From: Mycolicibacterium chitae
Lineage (GTDB): Bacteria > Actinomycetota > Actinomycetes > Mycobacteriales > Mycobacteriaceae
Direction: 5' to 3'
DNA length: 64,000 bases
Assembly (NCBI RefSeq): GCF_900637205.1
Contig: NZ_LR134355.1
Location: forward strand, 3,658,001 to 3,722,000
The stretch's first letter is position 1. Every line of letters begins with the position of its first letter. Below, piece by piece: positions 24,200 to 31,299 of this stretch. A model generated the notes under the pieces. The model saw only the letters and a list, made by a program, of their open reading frames with translations. It searched no databases and was not told the DNA's origin. Both the position numbers and the translations under genes were made by a program.

Positions 24200-24670
24200 A
24201 TGTTGGATTCAGTTCGTAACTATGTTTCGTCCCACCTGTCATCCCACTCCGACGTGTCGGAATTGGTACGCGACGCGCGGCGGTTCTCGGTGAAGATCCC
24301 GGTGGTGGGCAAGGTTTCGGTGCCACCCCCCGATCACCTGGCGTTCTACGGGGTGCTGGGCGCGCTGGGCGTCACCGAACTGATCCCGTGGCCGGTGGCG
24401 CTCGGCCTGGGCGTCGGGCACGCGCTGACCACCCGCCACGCGGCCGAGACGGCGGTGGAGGCGGCCATCGAGGCCACCGACGACAACAGCGGTGTCGCGG
24501 CCGAGACCCCGGCCAAGAAGTCCCCCGCCAAAAAAGCCCCGGCCAAAAAGGCCCCGGTCAAGAAAGCCGCCGCCAAGATCCCGGCGAAGAAAACACCCGC
24601 CAAGAAGTCCACCGCTCGCAAGGCTCCGGCGAAGAAGACGTCCCCCACCAAGGCCACCAAGCGTTCATAA
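24200..24670 (+). CDS. Protein with hydrophobic core and histone H1-like Lys/Ala/Pro tail
   Basis: A 156-residue protein in two parts. Residues 1-95 hold a conserved-looking domain with a hydrophobic stretch, 'FYGVLGALGVTELIPWPVALGLGVGHAL', which could be one or two membrane helices. From about residue 105 the tail is built of 'PAKKA/PAKKS/PAKKT' repeats, like the C-terminus of mycobacterial HupB and eukaryotic H1, which binds DNA or acidic polymers. A membrane-to-nucleoid or membrane-to-cell-wall tether is possible but not shown. A purine-rich ribosome-binding site (GGAGAGAG) precedes the ATG. Confidence 0.78.
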   Translation: MLDSVRNYVSSHLSSHSDVSELVRDARRFSVKIPVVGKVSVPPPDHLAFYGVLGALGVTELIPWPVALGLGVGHALTTRHAAETAVEAAIEATDDNSGVAAETPAKKSPAKKAPAKKAPVKKAAAKIPAKKTPAKKSTARKAPAKKTSPTKATKRS

Positions 24671-24714
24671 CGTCGGCGCTACATTTTTATGGCGAGAGCG
24701 CACCAGCAGCGGAA

Positions 24715-25173
24715 CTATTCCGGTATGAAGTGCCGGTCGCTGTAGAACGTCTGTAGGATGATCGTGCTGCGCGTCTTGACGTTGGCCGCGGTGCGGATCC
24801 GCTGAAGCAACCCCTCCAGCGCCCGCGCGGACTCCACGTGGACCAACAACACGTAGCTGTCCTCACCGGCCACCGAATAACACGACTCGATTTCTGGGAG
24901 GTGCTCCAACCGTGCGGGTGCATCGTCGGGTTGGGAAGGGTCCAGCGGCGTGATGGCCACGAACGCCGACAACTGCTTGCCCACCGCGTCGGGCGCCACG
25001 CGCGCCGCGTACCCCGCGATCACCCCGCGCGACTCCAGCCGGCGCACCCGCGACTGCACCGCCGACACCGACAGCCCCGCCGTGGAGGCCAGATGCGCCA
25101 GGGTGGTGCGGCCGTCGGCAACGAGTTCACGCAGCAGGGCCCGGTCGATGTCGTCGAGCTCGTCTGCGGCCAT
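24715..25173 (-). CDS. lrpA: Lrp/AsnC family transcriptional regulator LrpA
   Basis: A 152-residue Lrp-type regulator. The N-terminal helix-turn-helix is 'TTLAHLASTAGLSVSAVQSRVRRLE' (in two parts, residues about 23-47), and the C-terminal RAM effector domain follows, including 'VAGEDSYVLLVHVES'. In M. tuberculosis LrpA (Rv3291c) binds amino acids and controls lat. It lies between lat and the lysine-catabolic genes, so control of this module is likely. A TAGTCT box lies 6 nt before the ATG, and it is divergent from the HglS-type gene by 30 bp. Confidence 0.93.
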   Translation of the reverse strand: MAADELDDIDRALLRELVADGRTTLAHLASTAGLSVSAVQSRVRRLESRGVIAGYAARVAPDAVGKQLSAFVAITPLDPSQPDDAPARLEHLPEIESCYSVAGEDSYVLLVHVESARALEGLLQRIRTAANVKTRSTIILQTFYSDRHFIPE

Positions 25174-25179
25174 TGCCGG

Positions 25180-25185
25180 AGACTA
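25180..25185 (-). promoter_or_regulatory. Candidate -10 box (TAGTCT) for lrpA
   Basis: On the minus strand TAGTCT ends 6 nt before the lrpA ATG at 25173. Confidence 0.4.
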
Positions 25186-25203
25186 TCGCAGCGGGGCCAC
25201 AGG

Positions 25204-26463
25204 ATGAGCCCATCGCTCCACATCCCGACCTGGCAACTGCGCGCCCGGTTCGCCGCGGCACTGTCGGCGATGTACGGGGCCGAGGTGCCCGCCTACACGA
25301 CGTTGGTGGCGGTCAGCGCCGAGGTCAACGCCGCCTACGTGGCGTCGCATCCGCAGGCGTACCGCCTGGGTTCGCTGGACCGGGTCACTGCCGAGCGCCA
25401 CGGCGCGATCCGGGTCGGCACGGCCCGCGAGATCGGCGAGGTGGCAACCCTGTTCGCCGCCTTCGGCATGTATCCGGTGGGGTTCTACGACCTGCGCGAC
25501 GCGGCCTCCCCGGTCCCCGTGATCTCCACCGCGTTTCGGCCCACCACGCCCGACGAGTTGGCGCGCAACCCGTTTCGCGTCTTCACCTCCGTGCTGGCCA
25601 CCGCCGACCGTCGCTTCTTCGACGACGATCTTCGTGCGCGGGTGCAGAACTTCCTGGTCCGGCGCACCCTGTTCGATCCGGACCTGATCGCCCGCGCGGC
25701 CCGCGTCGGCGCCGACGGCGGGTGTCCGGCCGAGACGGCCGAGGAGTTCGTCGCCGACGCGGTGGCGGCCTTCGCCCTGTCCCGGGAACCGATCGACAAG
25801 GCGTGGTACACCGAACTCGCGGCGGTCTCCGCGGTCGCCGCCGACATCGCCGGGGTCACCACCACGCACATCAACCACCTGACCCCGCGGGTGCTCGACA
25901 TCGACGAGTTGTACCGACGGATGACCGCGCGCGGGGTCGCGATGATCGACGCCATCCAGGGGCCGCCTCGCACCGAGGGGCCCGCGGTCCTGTTGCGCCA
26001 GACGTCGTTTCGGGCGCTGGCCGAGCCGCGCCGGCTCCGACACCCCGACGGCGTGGTGCGCGACGGCAGCCTGCGGGTGCGCTTCGGAGAGGTGGAGGCC
26101 CGCGGCGTCGCACTGACCCCGGCCGGGCGACAGCGCTACGACGCGGCGATGGCCGCCCCCGACCCGGCGGCCACCTGGGACCAGCACTTCCCCGCCACCG
26201 ACCGCGAGTTCGCCGACCAGCAACTCGCCTACTACGTCGGCGGTGACCCCGCCAAACCGGTTGTCTACGAGGACTTTCTGCCCGCCTCTGCGGCCGGCAT
26301 CTTCCGGTCCAATCTGGACGGCGAAACCCGCCGCACCGCGGCCGACGACGACGTTGACGACGATGACTCGGACTACTCGGAGCACTGGCTGGCCGACGCG
26401 CTCGGCCGTGACCTGCTCGACCCGTACGCCCTCTACCAGAAAGCGGCCGCATGTCCACCGTGA
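25204..26463 (+). CDS. DUF1338 / 2-oxoadipate dioxygenase/decarboxylase (HglS-like)
   Basis: A 419-residue VOC-superfamily protein. HglS of Pseudomonas converts 2-oxoadipate to D-2-hydroxyglutarate using an iron bound by two His and one Glu. The expected residues are here: 'ERHGAIRVG' (His66 and an Arg at 70), 'TTHINHLTPRVLDIDEL' (His222/225) and 'RFGEVEARGVAL' (Glu near 296). The ATG at 25204 has an AGG just upstream, and the 3' end overlaps pcd by 13 bp. Placed with lat and pcd, it lets lysine carbon leave as 2-hydroxyglutarate. The assignment is by family and context; activity has not been read from sequence alone. Confidence 0.85.
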   Translation: MSPSLHIPTWQLRARFAAALSAMYGAEVPAYTTLVAVSAEVNAAYVASHPQAYRLGSLDRVTAERHGAIRVGTAREIGEVATLFAAFGMYPVGFYDLRDAASPVPVISTAFRPTTPDELARNPFRVFTSVLATADRRFFDDDLRARVQNFLVRRTLFDPDLIARAARVGADGGCPAETAEEFVADAVAAFALSREPIDKAWYTELAAVSAVAADIAGVTTTHINHLTPRVLDIDELYRRMTARGVAMIDAIQGPPRTEGPAVLLRQTSFRALAEPRRLRHPDGVVRDGSLRVRFGEVEARGVALTPAGRQRYDAAMAAPDPAATWDQHFPATDREFADQQLAYYVGGDPAKPVVYEDFLPASAAGIFRSNLDGETRRTAADDDVDDDDSDYSEHWLADALGRDLLDPYALYQKAAACPP

Positions 26464-27998
26464 AATTCCCCGCCCTCACCCTCCCCGACATCGCCGACCT
26501 GCGCGACCGGGCCCGCGCCGCACTGCGCTCCGTCGGCGCCGACCCGGTCCTCGGCGATCTCGACGCGCCGGGCCTGCCGGCGAGCACCCCGATCACCGGC
26601 GAGATCCTGTTCCGGGTGGCCGAGTCCACACCCGCGGACGCCGAGGCCGCGATAGCCCAAGCGGCGCAGGCCTTCACCGTCTGGCGCAGCACGCCGGCCC
26701 CGGTCCGCGGCGCGCTGGTGGGCCGGCTCGGCGAGTTGCTCACCGAGCACAAGAGCGCGCTGGCCGACCTGGTGACCATCGAGGTCGGCAAGATCGGCTC
26801 CGAGGCGCTCGGCGAGGTCCAGGAGATGATCGACGTCTGTCAGTTCGCGGTGGGACTGTCCCGGCAGCTCTACGGCAAGACCATCGCCTCCGAGCGCCCC
26901 GGCCACCGCCTGATGGAGACCTGGCATCCGCTGGGCGTCGTCGGGGTCATCACGGCCTTCAACTTCCCGGTGGCGGTGTGGGCCTGGAACACCGCGGTGG
27001 CCCTGGTCTGCGGCGACACCGTGGTCTGGAAACCCTCCGAACTGACGCCCCTGACCGCCATCGCCTGCCAGGCCCTGCTCGCGCGCGCCGCCGCCGAGGT
27101 CGGCGCCCCCGCGGAGGTCAGTCGGCTCCTGCTGGGTGGTCGCGACCTCGGCGAGGTCCTCGTCGACGACCCGCGCGTCGCGCTGCTCAGCGCCACCGGA
27201 TCGGTGCGGATGGGCCGCGAGGTCGGCCCGCGCGTGGCGCGGCGCTTCGGGCGCTCCCTGCTCGAACTCGGCGGCAACAACGCCGCGGTGGTGACCCCGG
27301 CGGCGGATCTGGATCTCGCGGTGCGCGGCATCGTGTTCGCCGCGGCCGGCACCGCGGGTCAACGGTGCACCACGCTGCGCCGCTTGATCGCGCACCGGTC
27401 GGTGGCCGACACCTTGGTCGAACGCATCGCCACCGCGTATCGCAGTCTGCCGGTGGGTGATCCGTTCTCGTCGGACACGTTGGTGGGGCCGCTGATCCAC
27501 GAGACGGCCTACCGGTCCATGGTGGGCGCGCTGGAACAGGCCGCCGCCGACGGCGGTGAGGTGCTCGGCGGGGAGCGGCACGCCTCCCCCGAGGCGTGCT
27601 ACTACGTCTCGCCCGCGCTGGTGCGGATGCCCGCGCAGACCGCGGTGGTGCACGACGAGACGTTCGCCCCGCTGCTGTACGTGCTGACCTACGACACCTT
27701 GGACGAGGCGATCGCGCTGAACAACGCGGTGCCCCAGGGCCTCTCCTCGGCGATCTTCACCACCGACGTCCGCGAGGCCGAGCGGTTCCTGGCCGCCGAC
27801 GGCTCCGACTGCGGCATCGCCAACGTCAACATCGGCACCTCGGGCGCCGAGATCGGCGGGGCCTTCGGCGGCGAGAAGCAGACCGGCGGCGGGCGGGAAT
27901 CCGGATCCGATTCGTGGAAGGCCTACATGCGCCGCGCCACCAACACCGTGAACTACTCCTCGGAACTCCCCCTGGCCCAAGGTGTGCAGTTCGGCTAG
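26451..27998 (+). CDS. pcd: L-piperideine-6-carboxylate (2-aminoadipate semialdehyde) dehydrogenase
   Basis: A 515-residue aldehyde dehydrogenase of the ALDH7 (antiquitin) type. The catalytic Glu is in 'LELGGNNAAVV' and the catalytic Cys in 'AGQRCTTLRRL', the ALDH7 form of the motif. It oxidises piperideine-6-carboxylate, made by lat, to 2-aminoadipate. The ATG overlaps the HglS-type gene by 13 bp, so they are co-translated. The stop (CTAG) overlaps the convergent P450 by 4 bp. Confidence 0.94.
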   Translation: MSTVKFPALTLPDIADLRDRARAALRSVGADPVLGDLDAPGLPASTPITGEILFRVAESTPADAEAAIAQAAQAFTVWRSTPAPVRGALVGRLGELLTEHKSALADLVTIEVGKIGSEALGEVQEMIDVCQFAVGLSRQLYGKTIASERPGHRLMETWHPLGVVGVITAFNFPVAVWAWNTAVALVCGDTVVWKPSELTPLTAIACQALLARAAAEVGAPAEVSRLLLGGRDLGEVLVDDPRVALLSATGSVRMGREVGPRVARRFGRSLLELGGNNAAVVTPAADLDLAVRGIVFAAAGTAGQRCTTLRRLIAHRSVADTLVERIATAYRSLPVGDPFSSDTLVGPLIHETAYRSMVGALEQAAADGGEVLGGERHASPEACYYVSPALVRMPAQTAVVHDETFAPLLYVLTYDTLDEAIALNNAVPQGLSSAIFTTDVREAERFLAADGSDCGIANVNIGTSGAEIGGAFGGEKQTGGGRESGSDSWKAYMRRATNTVNYSSELPLAQGVQFG

Positions 27999-29434
27999 CT
28001 GCGCCGGCGCAATCCCAGCCGGAACCCCTTGGGCAGCACCGTGAGCCGCTCCGAGACCGCCAGCTGATAGTCCGGGTCGGCAACCAGGTCGTAGCGGCGG
28101 ATCAGCATGCCGAGCAGCAGGACCGCCTCGTGCAGGGCGAATTGCCGTCCGATGCAGGAGCGTTCGCCGGTGCCGAACGGCTTGTACAGCGTGCCGGACC
28201 GGGCGCGCAGGTGCTCGGGGGCGAACCGGTCGGGGTCGAACTGGTCGACCGGGGCCAGACCCGGGCCGGTCCAACGCGGGTCGCGGTGCAGCGTCCCGGT
28301 CAGCGCCAGCACCCATTCTCCCTTTCGGACGGGGTAGGTGCCGGCCAGCACCGTGTCCTCGCGGGCCTGCCGGTAGTAGCCGGGCACGGTGGGCTGCAGC
28401 CGCAGCGATTCGTCGAGCACCCGTCGCACATACCGCAGTTTGGCGATCTGTTCGAACTCCGGGCGTTGCGCCTCACCCCACACCTGGTCGACCTCGGCGC
28501 GCGCCCGCGCGAACACCTCGGGATGGGTGGACAGGAAGTACAGCGCGAAAGACAAGGCCCCGGAGGTGGTTTCATGGCCGGCGATCAGGAAGTTGATCAG
28601 CTGGTAGCGGATGTTGGCCTCGCCGAGGCGGGGCCGACCGTCGGCGTCGGGGGTCAGCATGAGCTCCAACAGGTCGTCGTGGTGACCCGGCCCCTCGGCG
28701 CGGCGCGCCGCGATGATGTCGTCGGCGATGGCATGCAGATTGGCCGCGTACCGGCGGACCCGTCGTTCATAGGCGTTGGCGACGAAGCGCGGTAGATAGG
28801 TCTGCCAGAGCACCCCGACCTTGTCCGAACCCCGCAGCGCGGCCACCATGTTGTCGACGAACGGGTGCATGCCCTCGGAGGCGAACGCGTCGAAGGAGTA
28901 ACCGGCCGCGCAGCGTCCGATGGTTTCCAACGTGACCCGGGTGGTGTCGGCCGAGACCTCGACGGTGCTCCCGTTGTCCGCGTGGATGTCCCAGGAAGCG
29001 GTGAGTTCGGTACCCACGTCGACCATGGTCGGGTGGTAGCGGCGCATCGCCGCCTGGGTGAAGGCGGGCATCAGCAGTTCGTGCGCACGACGCCAGTTCG
29101 GTTCGTCGTTGTAGGCGGTGAACAGGCCGTCGCCGCCGACGATGCGCAGCGCGACGATCTCGGGGCCCAGGTGCTTGCAGAACCGCTTCTCGTCGTTGAG
29201 GTCGGTGACGACCTCGGCGCCGGCGGCCACCACGTAACGCGCGCCCATGAAGGTGAACTCGAAGATCGGCCCCAACTGGGCGGCGTAGTCGAGCGCCGAT
29301 CCGGTGGGCTCGTTACCGCGAAAGGTCAGGATGTCGCCGAGCAGCGGAACCCGCTTGGGCGGGCGCGGGATCCGCGCAGCACGCAGGGCTTGGCCCGCAG
29401 CACGCCGGTCGGTTTCGGAAGCAACGGCGGTCAT
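27995..29434 (-). CDS. Cytochrome P450 of the CYP102-like class, without reductase domain
   Basis: A 479-residue P450 with the fatty-acid-hydroxylase look. The I-helix is canonical ('IAGHETTSGAL'), ExxR is in 'DESLRLQP', and the haem loop is 'FGTGERSCIGRQFALHE' with the axial Cys. BM3-type proteins carry a fused reductase; this one ends after the haem domain, so it needs separate electron partners. Start at the ATG 29434, since upstream frame overlaps the TetR gene. A TetR regulator is divergent 49 bp away and probably controls it. Confidence 0.9.
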   Translation of the reverse strand: MTAVASETDRRAAGQALRAARIPRPPKRVPLLGDILTFRGNEPTGSALDYAAQLGPIFEFTFMGARYVVAAGAEVVTDLNDEKRFCKHLGPEIVALRIVGGDGLFTAYNDEPNWRRAHELLMPAFTQAAMRRYHPTMVDVGTELTASWDIHADNGSTVEVSADTTRVTLETIGRCAAGYSFDAFASEGMHPFVDNMVAALRGSDKVGVLWQTYLPRFVANAYERRVRRYAANLHAIADDIIAARRAEGPGHHDDLLELMLTPDADGRPRLGEANIRYQLINFLIAGHETTSGALSFALYFLSTHPEVFARARAEVDQVWGEAQRPEFEQIAKLRYVRRVLDESLRLQPTVPGYYRQAREDTVLAGTYPVRKGEWVLALTGTLHRDPRWTGPGLAPVDQFDPDRFAPEHLRARSGTLYKPFGTGERSCIGRQFALHEAVLLLGMLIRRYDLVADPDYQLAVSERLTVLPKGFRLGLRRRS

Positions 29435-29470
29435 GGGTCCAGCCTCCGGCGTTGTTATACATGTGTCAAG

Positions 29471-29476
29471 TAGTAT
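29471..29476 (+). promoter_or_regulatory. Candidate -10 box (TAGTAT) for the TetR gene
   Basis: TAGTAT ends 7 nt before the TetR ATG at 29484. The 49 bp gap also holds the palindrome ACATGT, possibly part of the TetR operator serving both genes. Confidence 0.45.
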
Positions 29477-29483
29477 CCCTGAC

Positions 29484-30119
29484 ATGTCCGGCAAGGCCCG
29501 CCGTCGGTTGTCCCCCGACGATCGTCGCACCGAACTGCTCGCACTCGGCGCGCAGGCCTTCGGACAACGCCCCTACGACGAGGTGCGCATCGACGAAATC
29601 GCCGCGCGCGCCGGCGTCTCCCGCGCGCTGATGTACCACTACTTCCCCGACAAGCGCGCGTTCTTCGCCGAGGTCATCCGCAACGAGGGCGAACGGCTCT
29701 TCGAGGCCACCAGCACCCCGGCGCGTCCCGGCCAGACCTTGTTCGAGCGGTTGCGCACCGGCGTGCTGGCCTACCTCGACTATCACGAGCGCAATCCGCA
29801 CGGGTCGTGGGCGGCCCACGTCGGACTGGGCCGCACCGACCCGGTGCTCGTCGGCGTCGACAGCGCCGACAACGAGCGGCAGATGCAGCGCATCATGGCC
29901 GCTGTGGTCGAGGTGGCCGGAGATCTGGACGACAAGGTCGAACGCGATCTGCAGGTCATCGTCTACGGCTGGCTGGCCTTCACCCTCGAGATCTGCCGAC
30001 AGCGGATCATCGATCCGTCACTCGACGCCCACCAACTCGCCGACTCGGCGGCCCACAGCCTGCTGGACGCGGTGGCGCGGGTACCCGGCATTCCCGACGC
30101 GCTGCGCGAACACTGCTGA
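29484..30119 (+). CDS. TetR family transcriptional regulator
   Basis: A 211-residue TetR protein. The N-terminal DNA-binding domain reads 'VRIDEIAARAGVSRALMYHYFPDKRAFFAEVI' in its helix-turn-helix (split here over residues 35-66), and the rest is an all-helical ligand domain. It is divergent from the P450 over 49 bp, the usual layout for a repressor of the neighbouring oxygenase. Start ATG supported by the TAGTAT box. Confidence 0.9.
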   Translation: MSGKARRRLSPDDRRTELLALGAQAFGQRPYDEVRIDEIAARAGVSRALMYHYFPDKRAFFAEVIRNEGERLFEATSTPARPGQTLFERLRTGVLAYLDYHERNPHGSWAAHVGLGRTDPVLVGVDSADNERQMQRIMAAVVEVAGDLDDKVERDLQVIVYGWLAFTLEICRQRIIDPSLDAHQLADSAAHSLLDAVARVPGIPDALREHC

Positions 30120-30126
30120 CGGCCGC

Positions 30127-30465
30127 TCAGCGCCGTCCCCCGCGCCCGCCGCCGCGCCCCGGCAGGTCGTTGTTCGGCCGGTCCGGGCGGGAGATCCCGC
30201 CGTCGAAATCCGGGTCCAGCACTATGCCGTAGTCGAATCCGTCGTAGTCGCAATACCAGTCGAAGTCGCACGGGTGCGACACCGAGCCCGGCCCCTGGCC
30301 GGTGTTGCTGCCGCGGGTGTCACCCTGGGAGCACAGCACCGTGCCGTTCGAGGTGACGCAGTCCGCGCCGACGCGCGGGCTGGTGATCAGCCCGAGGGCC
30401 GACGCGGCGGCCACCGCGGCAACCGCCGCAGCCGCGGTCCAGGGGTCAGTCGGTGAGCGGAACAC
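30127..30465 (-). CDS. Small secreted protein with CDFDWYC motif (copy 1)
   Basis: A 112-residue protein with an N-terminal Ala-rich signal-like segment (residues 9-33, likely cut near 'VGA'). The mature part has 'PCDFDWYCDYDGFDYG', a Cys pair four to five residues apart around acidic and aromatic residues, and ends 'NNDLPGRGGGRGGRR'. The same two elements occur in the gene at 30847-31134. The GTG start overlaps the haem-binding gene by 20 bp, so the three genes are probably one operon. Function unknown; metal or haem binding is a guess from the acidic Cys-rich motif. Confidence 0.7.
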   Translation of the reverse strand: MFRSPTDPWTAAAAVAAVAAASALGLITSPRVGADCVTSNGTVLCSQGDTRGSNTGQGPGSVSHPCDFDWYCDYDGFDYGIVLDPDFDGGISRPDRPNNDLPGRGGGRGGRR

Positions 30466-30796
30466 CGCACCGGGCCCGGAAATCCATCATGGGCTGCCGG
30501 ATGGCCGTGAGTTCGTTGCGTACTTGCGGATTGGCGTCCAGATACGACGAGATCTGTTCGGTCCGTTGTTCCTTCGGCTGTCCCTTCAGGCTGGTGAAGA
30601 ACGCGTTGACGGGCGGATGGGTGAACATGTAGGCCGACATCGAGGCCGAGACCCCCGACATGATGCCGGTCATGTCTCCCACCGAGCAGTTCGGCGGTGG
30701 CGGCGGCGGATCCTCGGCGAACGCTGCCGGCGCCGCGGTGAGCAACATGCCGGCGGCGAAGGCCGCGGCGACTGCAGATCGAACGAAAACGGACAT
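30446..30796 (-). CDS. Secreted haem-binding protein (mycobacterial haemophore family)
   Basis: A 116-residue protein with a clear signal peptide (residues 1-27, cut near 'AFA'), then a Pro run and the MHB-type domain: 'CSVGDMTGIMSGVSASMSAYMFTHPPVNAFFTSL' begins it and 'RARCGVPLTD' ends it, the two Cys probably paired. Homologues include Rv0203, an extracellular haem carrier working with MmpL transporters. A strong ribosome-binding site (AAAGGAG) precedes the ATG. It lies between the two CDFDWYC proteins. Confidence 0.82.
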   Translation of the reverse strand: MSVFVRSAVAAAFAAGMLLTAAPAAFAEDPPPPPPNCSVGDMTGIMSGVSASMSAYMFTHPPVNAFFTSLKGQPKEQRTEQISSYLDANPQVRNELTAIRQPMMDFRARCGVPLTD

Positions 30797-30846
30797 ACCC
30801 GCTCCTTTACGTAGTCGACTATGGCGCAAGTTGGAGACCACGGTCG

Positions 30847-31134
30847 TCACCTCCGGCCGCCGCGGTCACGGTCACGGTCACGGTCTGGCCGATCACGGTC
30901 GGGGCGATCGCGGCCCGGTAGGTCGTTGTCCACCTGGGGGCGCTGGGGCCCCTCGTCGAGCAGGACACCCAGATCGTCGTCGTTGCAGTACCAATCGAAG
31001 TCGCACCACGGATAGGTGCTCTCGGTGATCGCCGGGCGGGGACCGTCGCTGCGACTCGCCACCGCCGGGGTGGAGACCAGCAGCGAGGCCGTGACACCGG
31101 CGGCCAACACCGCGAGAGGGAACGCCTTGCGCAT
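30847..31134 (-). CDS. Small secreted protein with CDFDWYC motif (copy 2)
   Basis: A 95-residue protein with a classical signal peptide (residues 1-27, basic start, cut after 'AVA'). The mature part has 'YPWCDFDWYCNDDDLG', then 'DNDLPGR' and a tail of Arg-Asp/Pro repeats ending 'RGGRR'. It is paralogous to the protein at 30127-30465 in the motif and the C-terminal end, while the signal peptides differ. The Arg-Asp tail is encoded by a hexanucleotide DNA repeat. It is first in the three-gene group. Confidence 0.75.
   Translation of the reverse strand: MRKAFPLAVLAAGVTASLLVSTPAVASRSDGPRPAITESTYPWCDFDWYCNDDDLGVLLDEGPQRPQVDNDLPGRDRPDRDRPDRDRDRDRGGRR
30864..30881. repeat. Hexanucleotide repeat (GGTCAC)x3
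   Basis: Three perfect GGTCAC units followed by a partial fourth lie within the 3' end of copy 2, where the minus strand encodes Arg-Asp pairs. Such a tract can change tail length in units of two residues. Confidence 0.7.
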
Positions 31135-31299
31135 CGCCAATCTCCTGCCCGTGAGGTCGTATCGATCCGCCAAGTGCAGGAATTGATGGCCACGGGCGCT
31201 GTGCACCCGTGGCCTACCCCGACTTTGCTGATGAGCAATGTAAACCGGCGGTGGCTCCTCGACATCACCCAGAATGGGGGAAATTCCCACGGCGGGCGT

